Assembly (NCBI RefSeq): GCF_000620045.1
Contig: NZ_JHVH01000001.1
Location: 1 to 64,000, forward strand
DNA length: 64,000 nt
Direction: 5' to 3'
Source of the DNA: Halomonas halodenitrificans DSM 735
Lineage (GTDB): Bacteria > Pseudomonadota > Gammaproteobacteria > Pseudomonadales > Halomonadaceae
Shown: one piece after another, positions 19,720 through 27,231 of the stretch
Numbering within the stretch: position 1 is the stretch's first letter
How the letters are laid out: each line of letters begins with the position of its first letter
Notes under the pieces: generated by a model
The model's input: the letters and a program-made list of their open reading frames with translations, nothing else
Database searches by the model: none
What the model was told of the DNA's origin: nothing
Made by a program: the position numbers and the translations under genes

Positions 19720-19739
19720 AGGCCCGCCATGGCGGGCCT
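19720..19739. terminator. Palindromic hairpin between the Mrp operon 2 end and hemH
   Basis: This is a perfect 20-base palindrome, AGGCCCGCCATGGCGGGCCT, that overlaps the hemH stop codon from the other side. It has no strong U-tract, but its place between convergent genes suggests a bidirectional terminator or mRNA 3'-end hairpin. Confidence 0.55.
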
Positions 19740-20826
19740 ATACCCAGCCTTGCAGTTCATTGTCGATAATCGACAACAGGGCGGCGATATGGTCGTCACG
19801 CGTGTTGAGGCAGGGTACGTAGGTAAAGGTCTCGCCGCCGGCCTCGAGGAAGGCGTCACGAATCTCCTCCTGGATCTCCTCCAGGGTCTCGACGCAGTCG
19901 GCGGAGAACGCCGGAGACACCACGGCGATATGCTTCTTGCCCTGGCGGGCCAGCTCGGCGACATGCTCCACGGTAGCCGGCCCCACCCACTCCTCGGGGC
20001 CGAACTTCGACTGGAAGGCGGTCTGGATGGCATCGCCCTTCCAGCCCAGCGCTTCGCGCAGCAGGCGAGTGGTCTTCTGGCACTGGCAGTGGTAGGGATC
20101 GCCTTCCATCAAGAAGCGCTTGGGCACGCCATGGTAGGAGGCCACCAGCACCTCCGGCGGCGTCTCGGCGGCGCCGTAGGCGTCACGCACGCTGCCGGCC
20201 AGCGCCTGAATGTACTGCGGATGGTCGAAGTAGGCCGGCACGGTGCGAATCGCCGGCTGCCATTTCAGCTTCATCAGGGTTCGAAAGGCGTGATCGTTGG
20301 CCGTGGCGGTCGTCGGCGAGGCGTACTGGGGATACAGCGGGAAGAACAGGATCTTCTCGCAGCCCGCATCCTGCAGGCGGCGGAGCACGCTGTCCGTGGA
20401 GGGATTGCCGTAACGCATGGCGAAATCGACCATCACCTCGTCGCCGTGGCGCGCCGCCAGTCCATCGGCCACCCGGCGAGTCTGCTCCCGGGTGATGGTC
20501 AGCAGCGGGCTCTCGTCCTTCTCGGTGTTCCAGATCCCGCGGTAGGCCTCGCCGGACTTGAAGGGGCGACGCGAGAGAATGATCAACTGCAGCAACGGCT
20601 GCCATTTCCAGCTCGGGTAGTCCACCACCCGCTTGTCGGAGAGAAATTCACCGAGGTAGCGACGCATGGACCAGTAATCGGTGGCATCCGGGGTGCCCAG
20701 GTTGACCAACACCACCCCGACCCTGGCACGAGGAATCGACGGATGATCGTCCGGCGCATGGGCCAGGCGCCCGCTGCCGGCGGGGTCCATGCCGGGATGG
20801 GCCGAATCCTGGGGCGTGGTGGTCAT
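19738..20826 (-). CDS. hemH: Ferrochelatase
   Basis: This 362-residue enzyme inserts Fe2+ into protoporphyrin IX, the last step of protoheme synthesis. It has VGVVLVNLGTPDATDYWSMR (from residue 36), the catalytic histidine in LVASYHGVPKRFL (His232) and the acidic FSADCVETLEEI segment. About 30 extra residues precede the conserved core. The start at 20826 follows AAGGAG by seven bases. Heme supply fits the cbb3 oxidase genes further on. It is divergent from the photolyase-like remnant at 20947. Confidence 0.96.
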   Translation of the reverse strand: MTTTPQDSAHPGMDPAGSGRLAHAPDDHPSIPRARVGVVLVNLGTPDATDYWSMRRYLGEFLSDKRVVDYPSWKWQPLLQLIILSRRPFKSGEAYRGIWNTEKDESPLLTITREQTRRVADGLAARHGDEVMVDFAMRYGNPSTDSVLRRLQDAGCEKILFFPLYPQYASPTTATANDHAFRTLMKLKWQPAIRTVPAYFDHPQYIQALAGSVRDAYGAAETPPEVLVASYHGVPKRFLMEGDPYHCQCQKTTRLLREALGWKGDAIQTAFQSKFGPEEWVGPATVEHVAELARQGKKHIAVVSPAFSADCVETLEEIQEEIRDAFLEAGGETFTYVPCLNTRDDHIAALLSIIDNELQGWV

Positions 20827-20906
20827 GGGCGTGCTCCTTGATCGATACACAGGGTGGATAAAGATGAAGCTAGTGTATCAGGCCCCTCGCAGCGGCGGCG
20901 ATCAGA

Positions 20907-20932
20907 TTGTACTATCAATATAATTTGTACAA
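20907..20932 (+). promoter_or_regulatory. TTGTAC-N14-GTACAA dyad over a TATAAT box (LitR/CarH-like operator candidate)
   Basis: Perfect inverted 6-mers TTGTAC (20907-20912) and GTACAA (20927-20932) enclose TATAAT (20919-20924). Inverted TGTACA-type arms are known for B12-dependent, light-responsive MerR-family repressors (LitR/CarH), which control photolyase-linked clusters. The downstream remnant is photolyase-like, which fits. No such regulator gene is in the window. The assignment is inference. Confidence 0.45.
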
Positions 20933-20946
20933 CCTGAGGTAAGGAT

Positions 20947-21056
20947 ATGCCCCATCCTCTCATGCTCGGCGACCAGCTCGACCCGGCGCTTCACAGTCTC
21001 CGCGACCTGCCCGTCAACGCGGTGGTGCCGCACCGCTCGGCCGCAGCGTTGCGGCG
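20947..21056 (+). pseudogene. 5' remnant of a photolyase-related (cryptochrome-like) gene
   Basis: Translation from the ATG at 20947 gives MPHPLMLGDQLDPALHSLRD and then LPVNAVV before similarity is lost; the frame stops at 21058. The opening, with LGDQLDP and the regular spacing after it, resembles the N-terminus of deoxyribodipyrimidine photolyase-related (PF04244) proteins, which begin with a GDQL motif. GAGGTAAGGAT before the ATG is a plausible ribosome-binding site. The frame is far too short (37 codons against about 500) and is joined to the end of an unrelated gene, which points to a deletion. The identity rests on a short stretch. Confidence 0.5.
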
Positions 21057-21269
21057 ATGATGGGCCGGCTGCACGTGCGCGACGCGGACGGTCGCTGGTT
21101 CGTGGGAATGGACGCCAGCCGTGCCCTCTACGCGGTGCTGGGCTATCGACGGCTGGTCTGGATGAGCACCCTGCCAGGGGTCGGCGGGCTGATGGATGCG
21201 GGGTACCGGTGGTTAGCCCGCCGTCGTCTGCGTCTGGGACGCTGGCTGGAACGGCGGGAGAAGGAGTGA
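21057..21269 (+). pseudogene. 3' remnant of a DUF393 (thiol-disulfide oxidoreductase DCC family) gene
   Basis: The 70-residue frame begins MMGRLHVRDADGRWFVGMDA and ends in an Arg-rich helix. It corresponds to the C-terminal half of DCC-family proteins (HVRDADGRWHxGMDA, then ALYAVLGYRRLVWMSTLPGV). The N-terminal half with the DxxCxxC motif is missing. The frame stays open upstream to about 21030, so the junction with the photolyase-like remnant lies near 21025-21045. It could still be made as a short protein, but without the redox motif that function is gone. Confidence 0.65.
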
Positions 21270-21294
21270 CGCGGGCCCTGTTCGCGAGGGCGGC

Positions 21295-21597
21295 TCAGAA
21301 CACCAGCGGCATGCGTGAGGCCAAGGGCTCCTGATAGTGGGTTTCGCGGCCGACCACCTCATCATGGGGCACTTGCTGCACCAGGTAGGCGCGATGGATA
21401 CCGGCACGCTTGAGCTCCCCGTAGACGTCTTCCAGCGAGCGGAAGAGCACCGGCTTGCCTCGACGAGTCAGCATATGGCGCTGGCCCTCGATATCTTCCA
21501 GTTCTACCTGATAGAAGCGGCTGCCGGCATGGCCGATGACGCGAATCTCGTAGTTGTCGTGATGGGCCGCGAAGGCCTTGAGATCGTGGAATTCCAT
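21295..21597 (-). CDS. Small uncharacterised protein, resembles DUF6482 family
   Basis: This 100-residue soluble protein has a strong GGAGG site before the ATG at 21597. The sequence starts MEFHDLKAFAAHHDNYEIRV and continues with YQVELEDIEGQRHMLTRRGK, a beta-rich pattern, then a helix with SLEDVYGELKRAGIHRAYLV. This layout recalls DUF6482 proteins, which are common in Halomonas and Pseudomonas and have no known function. There are no cysteines, no membrane segment and no catalytic motif. Confidence 0.65.
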   Translation of the reverse strand: MEFHDLKAFAAHHDNYEIRVIGHAGSRFYQVELEDIEGQRHMLTRRGKPVLFRSLEDVYGELKRAGIHRAYLVQQVPHDEVVGRETHYQEPLASRMPLVF

Positions 21598-21713
21598 GGA
21601 TCCCTCCAGCGTTTATTGTGATGTCGATTCCTGGCAGCCTGCCTCACAGAGATGACAATCTGATGACGGCTGCGTCCTGGTAAGACATCAAACACCCTGA
21701 AGGGTTCCACAAG

Positions 21714-22007
21714 TCATTGATAATCGGAGGGATCGATGGCCTTGCCCAGGGAGTTGCGGTCCACCCACTTGCCGGCCTTGGTCTCCTTGTAGCGAAACAC
21801 CACCCGGTCGCCGATGGCCACCGGCAGTTCGGCATCCTCGGTCTGGTAGCTGTAAGTCTCGCCCTCGACTACCAGCTGGTAACGGTAGAGGTCGGGCATG
21901 CCCAACCACTCCTTGAAGGGGCCTTCACGCTCCGCGGACTGGAGTTCACCGCGCGCCTCCAGTTTGGGGGTACGCTGACGATTACCGCGCCGAAATCCAC
22001 CTGCCAT
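21714..22007 (-). CDS. Hypothetical small protein
   Basis: This 97-residue protein is not recognised. The N-terminus is very basic (MAGGFRRGNRQRTPKLEARG), followed by KEWLGMPDLYRYQLVVEGET and a beta-strand-rich part with VAIGDRVVFRYKETKAGKWV, which could be a small OB- or SH3-like barrel. A GGAGG site precedes the ATG at 22007, and codon use is like that of its neighbours, so it is probably a real gene. It lies just downstream of dnaB on the same strand (79-base gap). Nucleic-acid binding is a guess from the basic start and barrel pattern. Confidence 0.6.
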   Translation of the reverse strand: MAGGFRRGNRQRTPKLEARGELQSAEREGPFKEWLGMPDLYRYQLVVEGETYSYQTEDAELPVAIGDRVVFRYKETKAGKWVDRNSLGKAIDPSDYQ

Positions 22008-22086
22008 GCTGCCTCCTGGCTATGCTCGTTGGAAGGATGCGCATTATACGGGCCCACCGTCCCGGCTCAACCCGCGGCACCAACGC

Positions 22087-24978
22087 CTATTGGCCGAAAC
22101 CGTCGCCGTAGCTGTCCGGCGCCAGGTCCTCGAAGCGAGTGTAGCGGCCGATGAATGCCATGTGTACCGCGCCGATGGGACCGTTACGCTGCTTGCCGAT
22201 GATCAGCTCGGCGAGCCCCTGGTTGTCGGGGTTATCGGGATTGTAGACCTCGTCGCGGTAGACGAAGGCGATCACGTCCGCATCCTGTTCGATGGCGCCA
22301 CTCTCGCGAAGGTCCGACATCACCGGGCGCTTGTTGGGCCGCTGCTCGAGGGAGCGGTTAAGCTGGGAGAGCGCCACCACCGGGCAGCCGAATTCCTTGG
22401 CCAAGCCCTTGAGCGAGCGAGAGATCTCGGAAATTTCGCCGGTGCGGTTCTCGGAAAAGCCCGGTATCTGCATGAGCTGCAGATAATCGATCATGACCAG
22501 CCCGACATTGCCATGCTCCCGCACCAGGCGCCGAATGCGCGAGCGCATCTCATTGGGCGACAATGCCGCGGTATCATCGATAAACAGCTGCTTGTCCTTG
22601 AGCAGGTTCACCGCCGAGGTCAACCGTGGCCAGTCCTCGTCCTCCAGCTGGCCGGTACGCACCCGCGTCTGGTCGATGCGACCCAGCGAGGAGAGCATGC
22701 GCAACATCAGGGCATCGGCCGGCATCTCCATGGAGAACACCATAACCGGCTTTTCACTGGAGATAACCGCATGTTCGACCATATTCATGGCGAATGTCGT
22801 GTTGTGGACACAGACATCCTCGGCCACGAAGTTGTGGGTCCCCTCCACGGTCAAATCGTAGACCTGCCGTCGTCCCAACGGTACGACCTCGACGATCTCG
22901 TCCCAGTAGAGGTCCGAGTCGGCCAGGTTCGCCAGGTACTCATCCTCCAGTATCTCGGCAAGCTCCGCCGCTCGAGCACGGGACAGGCAGCGCTCGCTGC
23001 GGCCGGCAAGATGCAGATTGCTGCCCTCAGGCAGCGCGTACCCGGCCGCTTCGAACAGGTGGCGCCAGGAGCGCCCTCCTCTGGCCGCCTGCACATAACG
23101 ATTCACCGAGCACGGCAGGCTGTCGCGATTGCTGTGACGGCGCTTGCCCGCCAGACAGGCCGTGACTTCGGCGAGCCGAGACTCCTTCCCGAAGATTCCG
23201 ATCTCGTCGGCAAAGGCCTCGAGGCTGGCACGGTCGAGAACTTCCAGCTCCCAGGGCAGGCAGGAGGGGCTGGCATGGGCGTGTGCCTTCTCCCGCACCT
23301 TGGCCAGGATGCCGAAGCGTAGCAGCAGATGCTGCACCTCTCGGATCAGCTCGCGGCTGGAGGAGGCGTAGCTGACTCTGGCCTGGCCATTGGCTTGCAC
23401 GAAGGCGCTGCCGTCGCAGGCGAATAGGCGGCTGAGGAAGAGTGCCAGCAACGGTTTCTCCAGCCGGAAAACGCCGGGAGGAATCCGCTTGCCGGTGGCC
23501 TTTATCCCCCAGACACCATGGGTTTCCAGGAAGCGCCGCATCGGACTGGTGGCGTTCTTCGCCGCCTGGGCGTAGTCGGGCACGTCGAGCCCGGCCGGCG
23601 ACACCTCCAGCACATGGCAGAGCCGCCCGAAGGTCGCTTCGGCGGGCATGGACCGGCCATGGCACCAGGCGCTGACCGCCGCCTTGCTGACGCTGAGCGC
23701 CCCCGCCAGTGCCTCCCCGCTCATCCCGCCCCGAACCAGGGCCCCGCGAAGCGCCTTGCCGAAGGCCTGGCGCATCGAGGCCAGGGCCTGGGAGTCACGA
23801 CTCACACGCAGGGTCGGTGTGCGACCGACGCTTTCCACCGGCCGACACACCAGGCCGGGGAAGGCCGCTACCGCCTCGGCAAACTCCTCGCGCAGGCGTG
23901 GGTCGGCATTGGTGAACAAGGCATTCGACTGAGTCGTGCCACCATCCCCAAGCATGTAGGCCAGCACCTTGATCTGGTGCTCGGGCAAGCGCTCTCGACC
24001 AAAGACCGGCAGGCGCCTCGGCACGGCCACACGCTCCCCCACCTCAAGGCGCTCCAGCGGCTGCCAGCCATCACCGGTCAGAAAGGGATGCGTCAGGGTC
24101 GTACAGATCTCACGACCCAGCGCGGTACGCACTCGAAACACCGGTTTCCGGCCGTCATCCACGAAGGCACTGGCCCGGGAAGGCGCCAGGCGAAACGTAT
24201 CATCTAGCGTCAGCAGATCGGCCCGCTGGCGGGCCACCAGCTCATCGATGGTCACCAGCGCCCCGCTCGCCGGGTCCACCAACCGGGAGCCGGTCATGAT
24301 GCACTTGCCCATGGAGGGACGTCCGGCGATGATCACCAGGTCCGAGGGCTGCAGGCCCGAGGTCATCTCGTCCAGGTCGCGAAAGCCGGTGGACAGCCCC
24401 GTCATCTCGCCCTGCATGTTGAACAGCTCGTCGATGCGATCCACCGCCTTGGCGAGCAGCTCGCTCATGCCCACCGGCCCTCCCGACTTGGGCCGTTCCT
24501 CGCTGATCTGGAACACCAGCCGCTCGGCCTCATCGACCAGCTCATCCGCCGGCCGGCCCTGGGGACTGAAGGCGCCATCGGCAATCTGGCTGGAGGCGCG
24601 AATCAGCTTGCGCAGGGTCGCCCGCTCGCGAACGATATCGGCGTAGGCACGGATGTTGCTGGCGGAAGGCGTGTTGCGGGCCAGTTCGGCGAGGGTGGCC
24701 AGGCCACCCACGGTATCCAGCTGGTCGCGCCCCTCCAGCGCCTCGGAGAGGGTCACCACGTCCAGCGGCCGCGCCGACTCGGCCAGCTCGGCCATGACGT
24801 TGAAGATCAGTCGGTGTTCGTAGCGGTAGAAGTCGTCGGCTACCAGGCGGTCGGCGACATTGTCCCAGGCCTGGTTGTCGAGCATCAGCCCGCCCAGCAC
24901 CGACTGCTCCGCCTCCATGGAGTGAGGCGGCACCTTGAGGGCGGCGGTTTCCTGGTCGTGCTCGAGCATCTCTGACAT
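22087..24978 (-). CDS. dnaB: Replicative DNA helicase DnaB with an in-frame intein
   Basis: This 963-residue precursor is a hexameric 5'-3' helicase that unwinds DNA at the replication fork. Residues 1-225 and 727-963 join to a 462-residue DnaB, close to the E. coli length of 471. The extein includes the N-terminal primase-contact domain (PPHSMEAEQSVLGGLMLDN) and the helicase core. The Walker A motif GRPSMGKTT is split by the intein between its Lys and first Thr. Walker B (VGLVMIDYLQLMQI) and motif H4 (GCPVVALSQLNRSLEQRPNK) lie after the intein. Splicing is needed for activity. A -10-like TAGAAT lies on the minus strand at 25013-25018. Confidence 0.96.
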   Translation of the reverse strand: MSEMLEHDQETAALKVPPHSMEAEQSVLGGLMLDNQAWDNVADRLVADDFYRYEHRLIFNVMAELAESARPLDVVTLSEALEGRDQLDTVGGLATLAELARNTPSASNIRAYADIVRERATLRKLIRASSQIADGAFSPQGRPADELVDEAERLVFQISEERPKSGGPVGMSELLAKAVDRIDELFNMQGEMTGLSTGFRDLDEMTSGLQPSDLVIIAGRPSMGKCIMTGSRLVDPASGALVTIDELVARQRADLLTLDDTFRLAPSRASAFVDDGRKPVFRVRTALGREICTTLTHPFLTGDGWQPLERLEVGERVAVPRRLPVFGRERLPEHQIKVLAYMLGDGGTTQSNALFTNADPRLREEFAEAVAAFPGLVCRPVESVGRTPTLRVSRDSQALASMRQAFGKALRGALVRGGMSGEALAGALSVSKAAVSAWCHGRSMPAEATFGRLCHVLEVSPAGLDVPDYAQAAKNATSPMRRFLETHGVWGIKATGKRIPPGVFRLEKPLLALFLSRLFACDGSAFVQANGQARVSYASSSRELIREVQHLLLRFGILAKVREKAHAHASPSCLPWELEVLDRASLEAFADEIGIFGKESRLAEVTACLAGKRRHSNRDSLPCSVNRYVQAARGGRSWRHLFEAAGYALPEGSNLHLAGRSERCLSRARAAELAEILEDEYLANLADSDLYWDEIVEVVPLGRRQVYDLTVEGTHNFVAEDVCVHNTTFAMNMVEHAVISSEKPVMVFSMEMPADALMLRMLSSLGRIDQTRVRTGQLEDEDWPRLTSAVNLLKDKQLFIDDTAALSPNEMRSRIRRLVREHGNVGLVMIDYLQLMQIPGFSENRTGEISEISRSLKGLAKEFGCPVVALSQLNRSLEQRPNKRPVMSDLRESGAIEQDADVIAFVYRDEVYNPDNPDNQGLAELIIGKQRNGPIGAVHMAFIGRYTRFEDLAPDSYGDGFGQ
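22801..24303 (-). other. Intein within DnaB (501 residues) with LAGLIDADG endonuclease and an HTH segment
   Basis: The intein runs from Cys226 (after GRPSMGK) to Asn726 (before TTFAMN) of the precursor. Splicing blocks are visible: block A starts CIMTGSRLVD; block B has TLTH with His72 of the intein; block F reads YDLTVEGTHNFVAEDVCVHN, ending in the His-Asn pair. Endonuclease blocks C (LAYMLGDGG, intein 114-122) and E (LALFLSRLFACDGSAF, 286-301) each keep an acidic residue, so the homing nuclease may be active. Between them, residues about 190-245 resemble an XRE-type helix-turn-helix (SGEALAGALSVSKAAVSAWC). The +1 extein residue is Thr, which is accepted for splicing. Confidence 0.95.
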
Positions 24979-25068
24979 GGCAATGATTCACCCTGGGCGT
25001 GGCGGGGGCATCATTCTACCTCAGACGAGCGGTGGGCCCCATGGCTCGATGACCAGGTACCAACGCAA

Positions 25069-25102
25069 CGAGGGGCGCGAGGATCTCTCCTCGCGCCCCT
25101 CG
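25069..25102 (-). terminator. Hairpin terminator after rplI
   Basis: A perfect 15-bp stem (CGAGGGGCGCGAGGA with its complement) and a TCTC loop lie 20 bases past the rplI stop. The U-tract on the minus strand is weak (TTGCGTT). It lies between rplI and the dnaB promoter and ends the ribosomal operon. Confidence 0.8.
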
Positions 25103-25122
25103 TCGGAAGCGGCCGCCGTGAC

Positions 25123-25569
25123 TTACTCGGCCACGACTACCACGCGCACGGTGGCGTCGACTTCGGCATGCAGGCGCAGCTGAATGTCGTACTCGCCGGT
25201 GGCACGGATCGGCCCCTCCGGCATGCGCACTTCGCTCTTGGAGACATCGATGCCGGCGGACGCGATGGCATCGGCCAGGTCCCGCGGCCCGATGGAGCCG
25301 AACAGCTTGCCCTCGTCACCGGACTTGGCCACCAGGGAAAGCTCGATCTCGTTGAGCTGGGCGGCGCGCTCTTCGGCCTCGCCCTTACGCTCGGCGGCCT
25401 GGGCCTCGAGTTCGGCACGCTGGGCCTCGAAGGCCTCGATGTTGTCCTTGGTGGCCGGCACGGCGAGGCCGTAGGGCACCAGGTAATTGCGGCCATAGCC
25501 GGGCTTGACGGTGACCTGGTCACCCAGGCCGCCCAGCTTGCCAATATTGTCGAGCAGAATGACTTCCAT
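25123..25569 (-). CDS. rplI: 50S ribosomal protein bL9
   Basis: The 148-residue protein matches the E. coli length of 149. The N-terminal domain begins [20 protein letters not shown] and contains the signature [20 protein letters not shown] long connecting helix follows ([20 protein letters not shown]), and the C-terminal rRNA-binding domain includes [16 protein letters not shown]. It is the last gene of the rpsF operon, followed by a strong hairpin. Confidence 0.98.
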   Translation of the reverse strand: MEVILLDNIGKLGGLGDQVTVKPGYGRNYLVPYGLAVPATKDNIEAFEAQRAELEAQAAERKGEAEERAAQLNEIELSLVAKSGDEGKLFGSIGPRDLADAIASAGIDVSKSEVRMPEGPIRATGEYDIQLRLHAEVDATVRVVVVAE

Positions 25570-25584
25570 CTCGTAAACCTCTTG

Positions 25585-26436
25585 TCAGTTGCGACTGGCC
25601 AGGCGCTCGCGGATATTGGCGAAGGCGTCGATAAGGGCCAGCAACAGCACGATCAGAATCATGGGCCAGGTGGTGATCAGCAGCAGATAGAAGGCGACCA
25701 GCCACAGCCCGTTCATCCCTTTAAGTCCGATAAAACCATGCACCAGGGCGATGCCGGCGACCAGTAGCGGTATCCATAGAAGCATACCCAGGCCAGGCAG
25801 CTCCAGAACGGCACCGATTACCCCGACCACGACCAGCACGGCGAGCTCACGCGGCGTCAGACGCAGGGCGTGAAACTCCTCGCGAAAGCCCCCCGGGTTA
25901 TAGAGCCCTGCCTGCCAGCTGCGCGCCAGGGCCAGACAGCCCACGGCGGCAATCAGCACGATGAGCCCGGTAACCCCGCCGATCAGCAGGCTCGCCAGCT
26001 GCTCGGTATCCACCCCCTGGCTACCCAGATCACTGAGCAGACGCTCTACCTCGGGGGATGCCTGACGCAGCTGGTCGAGCATCTCCCCGGAGCCGCCGGG
26101 CGGTAGAAAGACGCCCAGCTGGATCAGTACGGCGCCAGCCAGGGCGCCGACGATCAACGCTTCGCTCCAGCGCAGGCGAGAGCGCAGCACCACCGCCATC
26201 AGCGTGACCAGCAGTACGCTGGCCAGCGGAATGACATCTCCCTGCATCCACCACCAGCCCGAGGGCACGGCGGCGGCCACGATCACCGGCAGCGCCGATG
26301 AAAGTCCCCGACGCAGCGTGACCAGGGCCGCGATGGCGGCCCCCAGCCAGAAGAGCCAGGGTATCAGGGTAGCCACGGCGGCCCCGGCGGTAGCGTAGGG
26401 CGTGCCGCGCATCACCCAGCGGGCGATCGTCAGCAT
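25585..26436 (-). CDS. Multi-spanning membrane protein between rpsR and rplI (DUF2232-like)
   Basis: This 283-residue integral membrane protein has about eight hydrophobic segments. A short soluble stretch (GSGEMLDQLRQASPEVERLL, around residue 115) lies between them. The C-terminal part has ELAVLVVVGVIGAVLELPGL and GFIGLKGMNGLWLVAFYLLL, a pattern seen in DUF2232/YybS-type proteins. A membrane protein at this position in the rpsF-rpsR-rplI operon is common in Pseudomonas and Halomonas. Its function is unknown. It is separated from rpsR by 12 bases and from rplI by 15. Confidence 0.75.
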   Translation of the reverse strand: MLTIARWVMRGTPYATAGAAVATLIPWLFWLGAAIAALVTLRRGLSSALPVIVAAAVPSGWWWMQGDVIPLASVLLVTLMAVVLRSRLRWSEALIVGALAGAVLIQLGVFLPPGGSGEMLDQLRQASPEVERLLSDLGSQGVDTEQLASLLIGGVTGLIVLIAAVGCLALARSWQAGLYNPGGFREEFHALRLTPRELAVLVVVGVIGAVLELPGLGMLLWIPLLVAGIALVHGFIGLKGMNGLWLVAFYLLLITTWPMILIVLLLALIDAFANIRERLASRN

Positions 26437-26448
26437 CTTGCCGCGGAC

Positions 26449-26676
26449 TTACTGGTGGCTATCGGAATAGGGCAGCAGAGCCAGGTAGCGCGAGCGCTTG
26501 ACGGCAGTCGCCAGCTGGCGCTGATAGCGGGCCTTGGTACCGGTAATGCGGCTGGGAACGATCTTGCCGGTCTCGGTGATATAGGCCTTGAGGGTGTCCA
26601 GATCCTTGTAATCGATCTGCTTCACGCCCTCGGCGGTGAAACGGCAGAACTTACGGCGACGGAAAAAGCGTGCCAT
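26449..26676 (-). CDS. rpsR: 30S ribosomal protein bS18
   Basis: This 75-residue protein is the S18 of the 30S platform and partners S6. It starts [20 protein letters not shown] and holds [20 protein letters not shown] and [10 protein letters not shown], all diagnostic. It lies 33 bases after rpsF. Confidence 0.98.
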   Translation of the reverse strand: MARFFRRRKFCRFTAEGVKQIDYKDLDTLKAYITETGKIVPSRITGTKARYQRQLATAVKRSRYLALLPYSDSHQ

Positions 26677-26709
26677 GTAAAGACTCCTTCAGACGTGCGA
26701 TGGGGGTGA

Positions 26710-27093
26710 TCAGGCGGACTCGGCGCGGGGCTTGTCGTCGCGAGGCTTCTCGTCGCGGCGTGCGCGCTTCTCTTCCACCGGCTTCATCATCGGCGAGGCT
26801 TCGGTGACCGCCTCATTGCAGCGCAGCACCAGGCTGCGAATGATGGCGTCGTTGAAGCGGAAGATGTTCTCGATCTCGTCGAGAGTCTCGCCGCTGCACT
26901 CGACGTTCATCAGCACGTAGTGAGCCTTGTGGATCTTGTTGATCGGGTAGGCCAGGTGACGACGGCCCCAATCCTCCAGGCGATGCACGGTGCCGCCGTT
27001 CTCGGTAACGAGGCCGGTGTAGCGCTCGACCATGGCCGGAACCTGCTCGCTCTGATCCGGATGGACCATGAACACGATTTCATAATGACGCAT
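26710..27093 (-). CDS. rpsF: 30S ribosomal protein bS6
   Basis: This 127-residue S6 starts [20 protein letters not shown], with [20 protein letters not shown] and [20 protein letters not shown] following. A charged tail ([20 protein letters not shown]) extends past the core; in E. coli the tail is glutamylated by RimK. The ATG at 27093 is chosen because it follows AAGGAG by six bases and starts the core; a longer frame to 27231 has no support. It is the first gene of the operon, with a clear sigma-70 promoter at 27203-27231. Confidence 0.98.
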   Translation of the reverse strand: MRHYEIVFMVHPDQSEQVPAMVERYTGLVTENGGTVHRLEDWGRRHLAYPINKIHKAHYVLMNVECSGETLDEIENIFRFNDAIIRSLVLRCNEAVTEASPMMKPVEEKRARRDEKPRDDKPRAESA

Positions 27094-27197
27094 GGAATCT
27101 CCTTGCGGTTTGGCAGCTTCCTCGGGAGGTCTTGGGCTCCGGGGAAGCAAGGAGGTGATAGAAAAACACGAATGCCCGCTCGATGGACGAACGGGCG
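27094..27197 (-). promoter_or_regulatory. rpsF 5' leader with hairpins, candidate S6:S18 autoregulatory structure
   Basis: About 100 bases separate the predicted transcription start from rpsF. A hairpin with GCCCG...CGGGC arms lies near the 5' end (27177-27197). A second set of arms, GCTTCC/GGAAGC (27116-27121 with 27143-27148), lies before the ribosome-binding site. CTTGC (27102-27106) can alternatively pair with GCAAG (27147-27151), which would expose or hide the AAGGAG site. Leaders of S6 operons in many bacteria bind the S6:S18 complex; the consensus was not checked by model. Confidence 0.35.
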
Positions 27198-27202
27198 CAG
27201 GT

Positions 27203-27231
27203 ATTCTAAGGAATGCCCCCCCACCTGGCAA
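27203..27231 (-). promoter_or_regulatory. Sigma-70 promoter of the rpsF-rpsR-orf-rplI operon
   Basis: The minus strand reads TTGCCA (27231-27226), a 17-base spacer, then TAGAAT (27208-27203). The spacer holds a G-run. The start is expected near 27195. Confidence 0.75.
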
